A stretch of 45,271 bases of DNA from Oscillospiraceae bacterium. Lineage in GTDB: Bacteria > Bacillota > Clostridia > Oscillospirales > Oscillospiraceae. Positions 39,743 through 45,271 of this stretch are shown piece by piece. The notes beneath the pieces are model-generated. The model saw nothing but the letters and a program-made list of their open reading frames with translations. It searched no databases and was not told where the DNA came from. Position 1 is the stretch's first letter; each line of letters starts with the position of its first letter. The stretch covers positions 1-45,271 of the forward strand of contig JAFXTM010000090.1 of the NCBI GenBank assembly GCA_017535865.1, in the 5' to 3' direction. Both the position numbers and the translations under genes were made by a program.

Positions 39743-39813
39743 CTTCGATAGTCCGGTCATTTACGGTGTCCGGGTAGAGACGTCAAATCCATATCATTTG
39801 CTTATATCGAAAG
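39743..39813 (-). promoter_or_regulatory. Guanine (purine) riboswitch aptamer
   Basis: Minus strand, in order: P1 5' strand CTTTCGATA, J1-2 TAAG, P2 CAAAT, L2 GATATGG, P2' ATTTG, J2-3 ACGTCTCT, P3 beginning ACCCGG with loop ACACCGTAAATGA and CCGG, J3-1 ACTA, P1 3' strand TCGAAG. The loops carry the kissing sequences of the purine class. The specificity base in J3-1 is C, so guanine or hypoxanthine, not adenine. U47 and U51 equivalents are kept, arguing against the 2'-deoxyguanosine variant. It precedes the BMP transporter operon. Confidence 0.93.
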
Positions 39814-39832
39814 ACTATTCAATTACACTCTT

Positions 39833-39861
39833 ATGGTATCAGCCGGGCCCCGAAAAGTCAA
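39833..39861 (-). promoter_or_regulatory. Promoter of the riboswitch-BMP transporter operon
   Basis: TTGACT at 39856-39861, 17-base spacer, TACCAT at 39833-39838. The aptamer begins about 13 bases after the expected start. Together with the riboswitch, platform and leader hairpin this accounts for the gene-free stretch 39526-39961. Confidence 0.82.
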
Positions 39862-39921
39862 GCCAAAAATTCGGAGATTTCGCCATTTTTCGACCCGAAA
39901 AACTGTACATTCTGCACAAGA

Positions 39922-39956
39922 AAAGGGCGTTTTCCAAACTCTGGAAAACGCCCTTT
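39922..39956 (-). terminator. Terminator of xpt
   Basis: Perfect 15-bp stem (39922-39936 with 39942-39956), 5-base loop, followed on the minus strand by TTTTCTTG. It lies directly behind the xpt stop codon. Confidence 0.9.
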
Positions 39957-39961
39957 CAAAG

Positions 39962-40534
39962 TCAGCAGAATGTGATCTCGCCTTCGTCGCTCATGGAGGC
40001 GATCCTCGCCAGCGACTCGATACGCATCCCTTCGGCGCGCAGCTTGTCGCCGCCGCCCTGGAAGGCCTTTTCGACCGCGATGCCCGCGCCGACCACCGTG
40101 CCGCCGGCCATCTCGACCAGGGCCTTGAGACCGACCAGCGCCGCGCCGGTGGCCAGAAAGTCGTCGATGAGGAGCACCCGGTCGCCGGGCTGCAGGTATT
40201 CTTTGGATACGACGACGGTGTTGGTGTTGCCGTGCGTGAAGGAGGGGATCTCGACGGCGTAGACCTCGTCGGAGATGTTTTTGGTCTTGCTCTTTTTTGC
40301 AAAGACCAGCGGCACGGAGAAGAGATAGGCCGTCATGGAGGCCAGAGCGATGCCGGAGGCCTCGATGGTCAGGATCTTGGTGACTTTCTCGTTCCCGAAC
40401 AGCCGCAGATACTCCTTGGACATTTCAAAAAGCAGGGCCGTGTCGATCTGGTGGTTGAGAAAATTGTCGACCTTCAGGATGCCGCCCGGGCGGATCTTGC
40501 CCTCGCGGCGGATACGCTCTTCCAAAAGCTGCAT
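39962..40534 (-). CDS. xpt: Xanthine phosphoribosyltransferase
   Basis: Salvages xanthine to XMP with PRPP in the cytoplasm. 190 residues, the normal length. Type I PRTase: PRPP loop VLLIDDFLATGAA (about 120-132), N-terminal MQLLEERIRREGKIRPGGIL and VDNFLNHQID as in Bacillus Xpt, and IPSFTHGNTNTVVVSKEYL. The ATG at 40534 is preferred, with GGGAGGC seven bases upstream; an ATG five codons earlier would overlap that site. It is transcribed from its own promoter and ends at its own terminator, just before the promoter of the riboswitch-controlled BMP transporter. The two units form a purine uptake and salvage neighbourhood. No riboswitch precedes xpt itself. Confidence 0.95.
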   Translation of the reverse strand: MQLLEERIRREGKIRPGGILKVDNFLNHQIDTALLFEMSKEYLRLFGNEKVTKILTIEASGIALASMTAYLFSVPLVFAKKSKTKNISDEVYAVEIPSFTHGNTNTVVVSKEYLQPGDRVLLIDDFLATGAALVGLKALVEMAGGTVVGAGIAVEKAFQGGGDKLRAEGMRIESLARIASMSDEGEITFC

Positions 40535-40566
40535 GCGCGCGCCTCCCATCGAACTTTGTCATATAC

Positions 40567-40596
40567 AGTATACCGTGCCGGACGGCGCGCTGTCAA
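40567..40596 (-). promoter_or_regulatory. Promoter of xpt
   Basis: Consensus TTGACA at 40591-40596, 18-base spacer, TATACT at 40567-40572. The leader is only about 25-30 bases, too short to hold an aptamer. Confidence 0.82.
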
Positions 40597-40656
40597 TGCT
40601 TTCGCCCGTGCCCGGCGGCGGGATCTCTTAAACTTTTATAATTTCCGCGTTTTTCG

Positions 40657-40685
40657 TGGACAGACCTTGACATTTGCGGTATAAT
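40657..40685 (+). promoter_or_regulatory. Promoter of the Pro/Thr-rich protein gene
   Basis: TGGACA at 40657-40662, 17-base spacer, consensus TATAAT at 40680-40685. Confidence 0.75.
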
Positions 40686-40740
40686 GCTGATACTTACAGG
40701 CGGCGGTTTGCCCCCCGCCTCAGGAAAGGAGCTTTCTGCT

Positions 40741-41448
40741 ATGAGAGGAAAATTCACGGCAGTTTTGTTTATCCTTGTGTTCATCCTCATCGCGGCCGCC
40801 GTTTTCGCCGTTCTCTCCGGCCTGGACAACCTCCGCGCCGCGCAGGCGACGCCCGCGCCGGTGGGCGGCGTGGTCAATGCGGATCCGCAGGCGACGCCCT
40901 ATGTGATCCCGGCCGCCGCGCCGACCGCTGTGCCGACGCCGGCCCCGACCCCGCTCCCGACGCCGGTCGTGACGCCGGTCCCGACGCAGGAGCCGGTCCC
41001 GACCCCGCTCCCGACCACCGCGCCGACCACCGTGCCGGTGCAGACGACGCTGGCCAGCGGCTCCTTCAGCTCCCAGACCGGCACCTGGCTGAACATCACG
41101 GCCGACTGGAGCGCCAAATCGCTGAGCCAGGATCACGTCGAGGTCACGGTTTCGGTCGCCGCGGTGTCCTATGCGCTGCACTATGTCGCCTACCCCGGCT
41201 CGTTGAACATCAGCCTGGACGGGCAGTACGTCTCGATCGACCCGCCCTCCATCACCTATGACGGCGGCGATCAGGCCGTCCACGCCCTCGGCACGACGAG
41301 CTTCACCGTCGATCTGCCGGCCAACAATTCCAAGGCGATGCTGCTGCAGGTGGAGTGGCAGTTCAACGGCGAGATGGGCAGCCCGAGCGGCGAGCGGATC
41401 CTGCTGCCCGTGATCGAGTGCGGCGGCACGATCAACCTCGCGCGCTGA
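40741..41448 (+). CDS. Membrane-anchored extracellular protein with Pro/Thr-rich stalk
   Basis: A 235-residue protein. The N-terminus MRGKFTAVLFILVFILIAAA is a membrane anchor or signal without lipobox (about 5-27). A stalk of Pro, Thr, Ala and Val follows (about 57-100, units such as PTPAPTPLPTP), then a C-terminal beta-rich domain (about 103-235): FSSQTGTWLNITADWSAKSL, VEVTVSVAAVSYALHYVAYP, and FTVDLPANNSKAMLLQVEWQ. It looks like a small surface domain held off the membrane, for example a wall-spanning binding or adhesion module; I do not recognise the domain. The ATG at 40741 follows AAAGGAGCTTTCTGCT. It is a single-gene unit between its own promoter and the hairpin that also contains the nth promoter. 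Confidence 0.75.
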   Translation: MRGKFTAVLFILVFILIAAAVFAVLSGLDNLRAAQATPAPVGGVVNADPQATPYVIPAAAPTAVPTPAPTPLPTPVVTPVPTQEPVPTPLPTTAPTTVPVQTTLASGSFSSQTGTWLNITADWSAKSLSQDHVEVTVSVAAVSYALHYVAYPGSLNISLDGQYVSIDPPSITYDGGDQAVHALGTTSFTVDLPANNSKAMLLQVEWQFNGEMGSPSGERILLPVIECGGTINLAR

Positions 41449-41478
41449 CCGGCGTTCCTTTTGCCCGGATTTGAGGAT

Positions 41479-41507
41479 TTGACGAAACAGCAGGCTCGGT
41501 GTATACT
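41479..41507 (+). promoter_or_regulatory. Promoter of nth, nested in a terminator hairpin
   Basis: TTGACG at 41479-41484, 17-base spacer, TATACT at 41502-41507. The -10 box lies in the loop of the hairpin at 41485-41520, so the nth transcript should begin at about 41514, within the 3' arm. Confidence 0.8.
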
Positions 41508-41523
41508 GGGCCTGCTGTTTTTT
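41485..41523 (+). terminator. Terminator of the Pro/Thr-rich protein gene
   Basis: 11-bp perfect stem AAACAGCAGGC (41485-41495) with 41510-41520, 14-base loop, T6 at 41518-41523. It works on RNA coming from upstream; the nth transcript lacks the 5' arm. Confidence 0.8.
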
Positions 41524-41537
41524 GAGGAGGGATGCCG

Positions 41538-42173
41538 ATGCGCAGCCAGGAACAGATCCGCGAGATCGTCCGTCTCCTGCTGGCGGAGTACCCGGACGAA
41601 AGATGCTCCCTGCGGTACGCCAAGCCGCACGAGCTGCTCTTCGCCGTGCGCCTCTCCGCACAGTGCACCGACGAGCGGGTCAATATGGTGACGCCCGCGC
41701 TGTACGCGCGCTTTCCGACGCTCGAGGCCTTCGCGGAGGCCGACGTGGAAGAGGTCGAGCGCTATGTGCACTCCTGCGGCTTCTACCGCGCCAAGGCGCG
41801 GGACATCGTCGCCTGCGCGCGCGTGCTGCTGGAAAAGCACGGCGGGCAGGTGCCCGCCACGATGGAGGAGCTCACGGCGCTGCCCGGCGTGGGGCGCAAG
41901 ACCGCGAACCTCATCCTGGGGGACGTGTTCCGCGTGCCCGGCTCCGTGGTCGTGGACACGCACTGCATCCGGCTGATGAACCGCATGGGCGTGGTGGACG
42001 GACTGAAGGACCCGGTCAAGATCGAGGCGGAGCTGCGGCGGCTGCTCCCGCCGGAGAGCTCCAACGACTTCTGCCACTGCCTGGTCCTGCACGGCCGCGC
42101 GGTCTGCGACGCGCGCAAACCGCTGTGCGAGCGCTGTTGCGTGCGGCATCTCTGCCGACACTTTTCCGGTTAA
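41538..42173 (+). CDS. nth: Endonuclease III
   Basis: DNA glycosylase/AP lyase removing oxidised pyrimidines in base excision repair. 211 residues. The helix-hairpin-helix LPGVGRKTANLILG holds the catalytic Lys, and VVVDTHCIRLMNRMG holds the catalytic Asp. The iron-sulfur cluster ligands are C-x6-C-x2-C-x5-C at the end (CDARKPLCERCCVRHLC). All key residues are present. Two close ATGs exist; the second (41538) is preferred because GAGGAGGG lies six bases before it and would touch the first (41532). The stop is followed after 12 bases by the M32 peptidase gene. Confidence 0.95.
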   Translation: MRSQEQIREIVRLLLAEYPDERCSLRYAKPHELLFAVRLSAQCTDERVNMVTPALYARFPTLEAFAEADVEEVERYVHSCGFYRAKARDIVACARVLLEKHGGQVPATMEELTALPGVGRKTANLILGDVFRVPGSVVVDTHCIRLMNRMGVVDGLKDPVKIEAELRRLLPPESSNDFCHCLVLHGRAVCDARKPLCERCCVRHLCRHFSG

Positions 42174-42185
42174 GGAGACAAGGGT

Positions 42186-43694
42186 ATGACGAACGAAGAA
42201 AAACTGCGGGAGCTGTTTGAGCGGCTCGACGAGATCGAGGCCTACGACCGCTGCCTCGGCAAGGTCCGCTTCGATATGGAGTGCTGCGCGCCGGAGGAGG
42301 GCATCGAGCAGGCCGGCGAGGATATGAGCATCCTCGGCAAGCATCTCTACAAGCTCACACACGATCCGCGCTTCGAGCAGCTGGTGGTCGAGCTGCACGC
42401 CGACGGGGAGGGCCTGACGGCGGTGCAGAAAAAAACCGTCGAACATCTCTACGACGACTACGCGCGCATCAAGAACATCTCCGCCGAGCTCGACTACGAG
42501 ATGGACAGCGCCGCCAACCGTGCCTACGGCGACTGGCTGAAGGCCAAGAAAGCCTCGGACTTTTCCCTGTTCCGGGATTCGCTGGCCGCGCTCGTGGACT
42601 TCACTCGCCGGGCGATCGACCTGCGCGACGAGAAGAAGGCCAGCTATTACGACACCTGCCTGGACGATCTGGAGAAGGGCGGGAGCATCGAACAGCTCGA
42701 CGCCTTTTTCGCCGCGCTCCGGGAGCGGATCGTCCCGCTGCTGCGCCGGATCGGCATGGAGGGCAAACCGATCCGCGAGGACTTTCTGAGCCGCCCGGTC
42801 CCCATCCCGCAGCAGGAGGCCATGTCCCGGTATCTGCTGGAGCTGGAGGGGCTGCGCTCGAGCGCGCTGGTGCTCATGACCACCGAGCACCACTTTACCG
42901 ACAACTTCGGTCCCCACGACGTGCGCGTCACCACGCACTATTACGAGGACCGCTTCGTCTCCAACATCTTTTCGACCCTGCACGAGGGCGGCCACGCGCT
43001 TTTCATGCAGAACGAGCCGGAAGAGGTGCACCGCAGCCACTGCGAGGACCGCATGTCGAACGCGATGCACGAGACGATCTCCCGCTTCTACGAGAACCTC
43101 ATCGGCCGCAGCGAGGCCTTCATCGCCTGCGTCGCGCCGAAGCTGCGCGAGCTCGCGGGCGGCGTCTTTGACGACGTCAGCGAGCGGGAGCTCTACGAGG
43201 CGGTCAACATCGCGCGGCCGAGCCTCATCCGCACCGAGGCGGACGAGCTGAGCTACTGCCTGCACATCCTGGTGCGCTACGAGATCGAGAAGGCCCTCCT
43301 CAACGGAGAGCTCGGCGTGGACGAGGTCCCGGCGCTCTGGAACGCCAAATACCGGGAGTATCTGGGCGTCGAGGTACCGGACGACGCGCAGGGCTGCCTG
43401 CAGGACGTGCACTGGTGCGGCTATGCCTTCGGCTACTTCCCCTCCTACGCCCTCGGCAACGCCTACGGCGTGCAGATCCTGCGCGCCATGGAGAAGGACT
43501 TCGACGTTTTCGCCGCGGTCCGGGAGGGACGGCTCGGCGTCATCCGCGACTGGCTCGCCGAACGCGTCTTCTCCATCGCCTCGCTCACGACGCCGGACGA
43601 GTGGATCCGCGCGATCACGGGCGAGAGCCTGAACGTGAACTACTACCTCGATTATCTGGAGGAAAAGTTCACCCGAATCTATGACTTGAAGTAA
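42186..43694 (+). CDS. M32 family metallocarboxypeptidase
   Basis: A 502-residue cytoplasmic zinc carboxypeptidase (thermostable carboxypeptidase Taq type) that trims C-terminal residues from peptides. Zinc motif HEGGH (266-270) in IFSTLHEGGHALFMQNEPEE. The substrate region is GPHDVRVTTHYYEDRFVSN, and the third-ligand helix reads NAMHETISRFYEN, where the more common form is HESQSR. IARPSLIRTEADELSYCLHI and YALGNAYGVQ near the end are also typical. AAGGAGACAAGGGT precedes the ATG. It follows nth by 12 bases and precedes the NYN protein by nine, so the three are likely co-transcribed. Confidence 0.93.
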   Translation: MTNEEKLRELFERLDEIEAYDRCLGKVRFDMECCAPEEGIEQAGEDMSILGKHLYKLTHDPRFEQLVVELHADGEGLTAVQKKTVEHLYDDYARIKNISAELDYEMDSAANRAYGDWLKAKKASDFSLFRDSLAALVDFTRRAIDLRDEKKASYYDTCLDDLEKGGSIEQLDAFFAALRERIVPLLRRIGMEGKPIREDFLSRPVPIPQQEAMSRYLLELEGLRSSALVLMTTEHHFTDNFGPHDVRVTTHYYEDRFVSNIFSTLHEGGHALFMQNEPEEVHRSHCEDRMSNAMHETISRFYENLIGRSEAFIACVAPKLRELAGGVFDDVSERELYEAVNIARPSLIRTEADELSYCLHILVRYEIEKALLNGELGVDEVPALWNAKYREYLGVEVPDDAQGCLQDVHWCGYAFGYFPSYALGNAYGVQILRAMEKDFDVFAAVREGRLGVIRDWLAERVFSIASLTTPDEWIRAITGESLNVNYYLDYLEEKFTRIYDLK

Positions 43695-43703
43695 AGGAAT
43701 ATT

Positions 43704-44495
43704 ATGGAAAATCTGCAGAAAATCGCCATGCTGATCGACGCGGACAACACCCAGCTCGCCAAGCTCGAGGCGGTGATCCAGGAGGTCAACACCCTGGGCC
43801 GCATCGTCGTCAAGCGCGCCTACGGCAACTGGAAGAAGGACGCGCTCAAGCGCTGGGAGGGCGAGATCAAGCGCCTCGCCATCAAGCCCGAGCAGCAGTT
43901 CGACTACGTCTCCGGCAAGAACGCGACCGACATGGCCCTCGTGATCGACACGATCGAGCTGCTGCACCGCGAGCTGTACGACGCCTTCGTCATCGTCGCG
44001 AGCGACAGCGACTATACGCCGCTGGCCCTGCATCTGCGCGAGCAGGGCGTGCACGTGGTGGGCGTCGGGGAGAAAAAGACGCCCGAAGCCTTCCGCAAGA
44101 GCTGCGACGAGTTCATCTATCTGGAAAACCTCGGCACGCCCGCGGCCGTCGCCGCCGCCGCCCCTGTGAAGGCCAGGCCCGAGACTAAGACCGGCAAGGG
44201 CAAAAAGACCAGAAAGACCAAGGCCGAGGAAGAGGCTGTGGCCAAGGCGGAGGACATCAACGAGATCCACATGCTGCTGCGCACCGCCTGGGACAAGTAC
44301 CAGGACGAGGACGGCTACGCCTACGTCAGCTCCGCCGGGCAGTTCCTCAAGCGCGCCAAGCCCGACTTCGACGCGCGCACCTACGGCTATTCCAAGCTCT
44401 CGGTGCTCATCAGCGCCTTCCCGAAGAAGTACCGGACCAAGAAGGAAGTCGGCAAGGCCGCCGGCGCGATCCTCTCATATCAGTGCATCGACTGA
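43704..44495 (+). CDS. NYN-domain predicted ribonuclease with C-terminal OST-HTH (LOTUS) domain
   Basis: A 263-residue protein of the LabA/DUF88 type. The N-terminal NYN (PIN-like) domain, about 1-145, keeps the acidic metal-site residues: MLIDADN (Asp at about 12 and 14), KNATDMALVIDTIELL and VIVASDSDYTPLALHLREQG. A charged linker rich in Lys, Glu and Ala (about 150-190) follows, then an OST-HTH/LOTUS domain (about 190-260, INEIHMLLRTAWDKYQDEDG, GYSKLSVLISAFPKKYRTKK). The pairing suggests an RNA-cleaving enzyme with its own RNA- or protein-binding module; targets are unknown. It lies nine bases after the M32 peptidase gene and before the rpmG promoter. Confidence 0.88.
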   Translation: MENLQKIAMLIDADNTQLAKLEAVIQEVNTLGRIVVKRAYGNWKKDALKRWEGEIKRLAIKPEQQFDYVSGKNATDMALVIDTIELLHRELYDAFVIVASDSDYTPLALHLREQGVHVVGVGEKKTPEAFRKSCDEFIYLENLGTPAAVAAAAPVKARPETKTGKGKKTRKTKAEEEAVAKAEDINEIHMLLRTAWDKYQDEDGYAYVSSAGQFLKRAKPDFDARTYGYSKLSVLISAFPKKYRTKKEVGKAAGAILSYQCID

Positions 44496-44545
44496 CCGGC
44501 TGAGGCAAGGCCCTGAAAAAACCTGAAAATTCCCGTAAAAAAAGA

Positions 44546-44574
44546 TTGACCTCCCCCGCAGGCTGTGCTATAAT
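44546..44574 (+). promoter_or_regulatory. Promoter of rpmG-secE-nusG
   Basis: TTGACC at 44546-44551, 17-base spacer, consensus TATAAT at 44569-44574. Confidence 0.87.
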
Positions 44575-44580
44575 CTGCAT

Positions 44581-44690
44581 TACCTGTCGGATGAGAGGTC
44601 TTCTTTTTGTGCGCATTTTTTCGCGCGGAGAGGGCGCTTGTCCCATACAGGGAGGCAATGCCCGCCGCACGCGCGGGTAAATAAAATAGG
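44581..44690 (+). promoter_or_regulatory. Long structured leader before rpmG
   Basis: About 110-120 bases between the promoter and the rpmG ribosome site. Small stems are visible: GCGC around an A/T-rich loop (44611-44626) and CCCGC/GCGGG (44661-44665 with 44673-44677). There is no match to a leader I know and no tRNA gene. A regulatory role is possible but not shown. Confidence 0.35.
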
Positions 44691-44703
44691 AGGTGCCGAA
44701 AGA

Positions 44704-44865
44704 ATGGCTGCAGGCGCAAGAGTAAAGATCACACTCAGATGCGATGAATGCAAGCAGAGAAACTACAACACGGTCAAGAACAAAAAGAATACCTCTGACC
44801 GTTTGGAGCGGAGCAAGTATTGCCCCTTCTGCCGCAAGCACACCAAGCACGTGGAAACAAAGTAA
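44704..44865 (+). CDS. rpmG: Ribosomal protein bL33, zinc-binding type
   Basis: A 53-residue large-subunit protein: [20 protein letters not shown], then [20 protein letters not shown] and KHTKHVETK. The cysteines Cys13, Cys16, Cys40 and Cys43 form the zinc site of the C+ form. The ATG at 44704 follows AGGAGGTG. It opens rpmG-secE-nusG, the usual order upstream of the L11-L1 ribosomal operon in Firmicutes; the tRNA(Trp) gene often found after rpmG is absent. Confidence 0.97.
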   Translation: MAAGARVKITLRCDECKQRNYNTVKNKKNTSDRLERSKYCPFCRKHTKHVETK

Positions 44866-44886
44866 GTACGGAAAGGACGCGTAAAA

Positions 44887-45159
44887 ATGGCTGAAGAAAA
44901 GAAGAACAACGCAGCTCCGGCCAAAGCTGTCACTGCCGTCAAGAAGGACGACGCCAAGCCCGGCTTTTTCAAGCGCGCGGTCAAGTGGTTCCGTGAGATG
45001 AAGAGCGAGCTGAAAAAGGTCATCTGGCCCACCGGCAAGACCCTTTTCAACAACACCGCCATCTCCGTGGCCGTCATGCTGGCGTCCGCAGTCGTGCTCT
45101 GGTGCTTTGACGAGCTGGCTCAGATGCTGGTCCGTGCTCTCTTCACTCTCCTCGGGTAA
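44887..45159 (+). CDS. secE: Protein translocase subunit SecE
   Basis: The small clamp subunit of the SecYEG channel, 90 residues. A charged N-terminal extension (MAEEKKNNAAPAKAVTAVKK) precedes the conserved amphipathic part FFKRAVKWFREMKSELKKVI followed by WPTGKTLFNNT. One membrane span follows (about 60-85, AISVAVMLASAVVLWCF). One span is the normal form outside Enterobacteria. It follows rpmG by 21 bases and precedes nusG by six. Confidence 0.96.
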   Translation: MAEEKKNNAAPAKAVTAVKKDDAKPGFFKRAVKWFREMKSELKKVIWPTGKTLFNNTAISVAVMLASAVVLWCFDELAQMLVRALFTLLG

Positions 45160-45165
45160 GGCAGC

Positions 45166-45271
45166 ATGGCTGAAGAAGCAAAATGGTATGTCGTTCATAC
45201 CTATTCCGGGTATGAAAACGCAGTGGCGGCCGCTGTCATGAAGGCCGCGGAAAACCGCAGGATGACGGATC
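45166..45271 (+). CDS. nusG: Transcription termination/antitermination protein NusG, N-terminal part (cut by window end)
   Basis: The first 35 codons are present: MAEEAKWYVVHTYSGYENAV, the start of the NGN domain that binds the RNA polymerase clamp. It follows secE by six bases, the standard order. The C-terminal KOW domain lies outside the window. Confidence 0.95.
   Translation, partial: MAEEAKWYVVHTYSGYENAVAAAVMKAAENRRMTD

Noticed and set aside
40674-40685. TTGACA only seven bases before TATAAT as promoter of the Pro/Thr-rich gene
   Set aside because: Spacing is impossible for sigma-A. TGGACA 17 bases before the same -10 box fits instead.
40535-40740. A second purine riboswitch before xpt
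   Set aside because: I looked for the aptamer core on the minus strand and found only a promoter with a short leader.
44496-44703. tRNA gene near rpmG
   Set aside because: No cloverleaf or T-arm consensus (GGTTCRANTCC) was seen; only a promoter and small stems.

Overview
The window is a gap-poor, G+C-rich stretch of bacterial chromosome (roughly 60 percent G+C by eye, not counted). The gene families point to a Clostridia-type Firmicute, probably in the Oscillospirales/Ruminococcaceae range: AddAB rather than RecBCD, a YtrA-type GntR repressor with its ABC transporter, murI-DUF1934-argS, a guanine riboswitch, BlaI/M56 signalling, and sigma-A promoters with near-consensus -35/-10 boxes. The assignment rests on gene content only. 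I see no phage, transposon, CRISPR array, rRNA or tRNA gene.

Layout. 1-2.5 kb: 3' end of asnS and a membrane-anchored phosphodiester glycosidase-like protein. 2.5-5.8 kb (minus): self-regulated ytrA-type repressor, ABC ATPase, permease and a secreted protein of unknown function. 5.8-8.9 kb (minus): murI-DUF1934-argS. 9.1-10.1 kb: a small unknown protein and a GreA-type factor. 10.2-11.1 kb: a 2-hydroxyacid dehydrogenase. 11.2-19.9 kb: two TRAP transporter clusters (dctP-dctQ-dctM, minus strand). The first ends in a glycerophosphodiester phosphodiesterase gene, and a LacI-family regulator plus a YcxB-like membrane protein lie between the clusters. 20.2-21.2 kb: tcdA and rpmE. 21.3-28.2 kb: addBA, divergent from an aminotransferase. 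29.7-30.3 kb: a TlpA-like lipoprotein. 30.5-31.5 kb: rpsF-ssb-rpsR. 31.6-34.5 kb (minus): BlaI-type repressor and an M56 metalloprotease receptor. 34.6-39.9 kb (minus): a BMP-family nucleoside/purine ABC transporter behind a guanine riboswitch. 40-40.5 kb: xpt. 40.7-45.3 kb: a Pro/Thr-rich anchored protein, nth, an M32 carboxypeptidase, a NYN plus OST-HTH protein, then rpmG-secE-nusG (nusG cut by the window edge).

How it works together. Most of the window is housekeeping, but its regulatory DNA is legible. Almost every convergent gene pair shares a long perfect hairpin that can terminate in both directions. Three solute-transport operons have a strong hairpin directly after the binding-protein gene. 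Two promoters, those of blaI and nth, sit inside terminator-like inverted repeats, so their own transcripts would begin past the 5' arm while read-through from upstream would fold the full hairpin. The best-supported regulatory element is the guanine riboswitch with a terminator platform in front of the BMP transporter, which links that transporter to purine supply together with the adjacent xpt salvage gene. The most open biology lies in the BlaI/M56 receptor, whose very large C-terminal region shows no beta-lactam sensor motifs, and in the TRAP-glycerophosphodiesterase operon.
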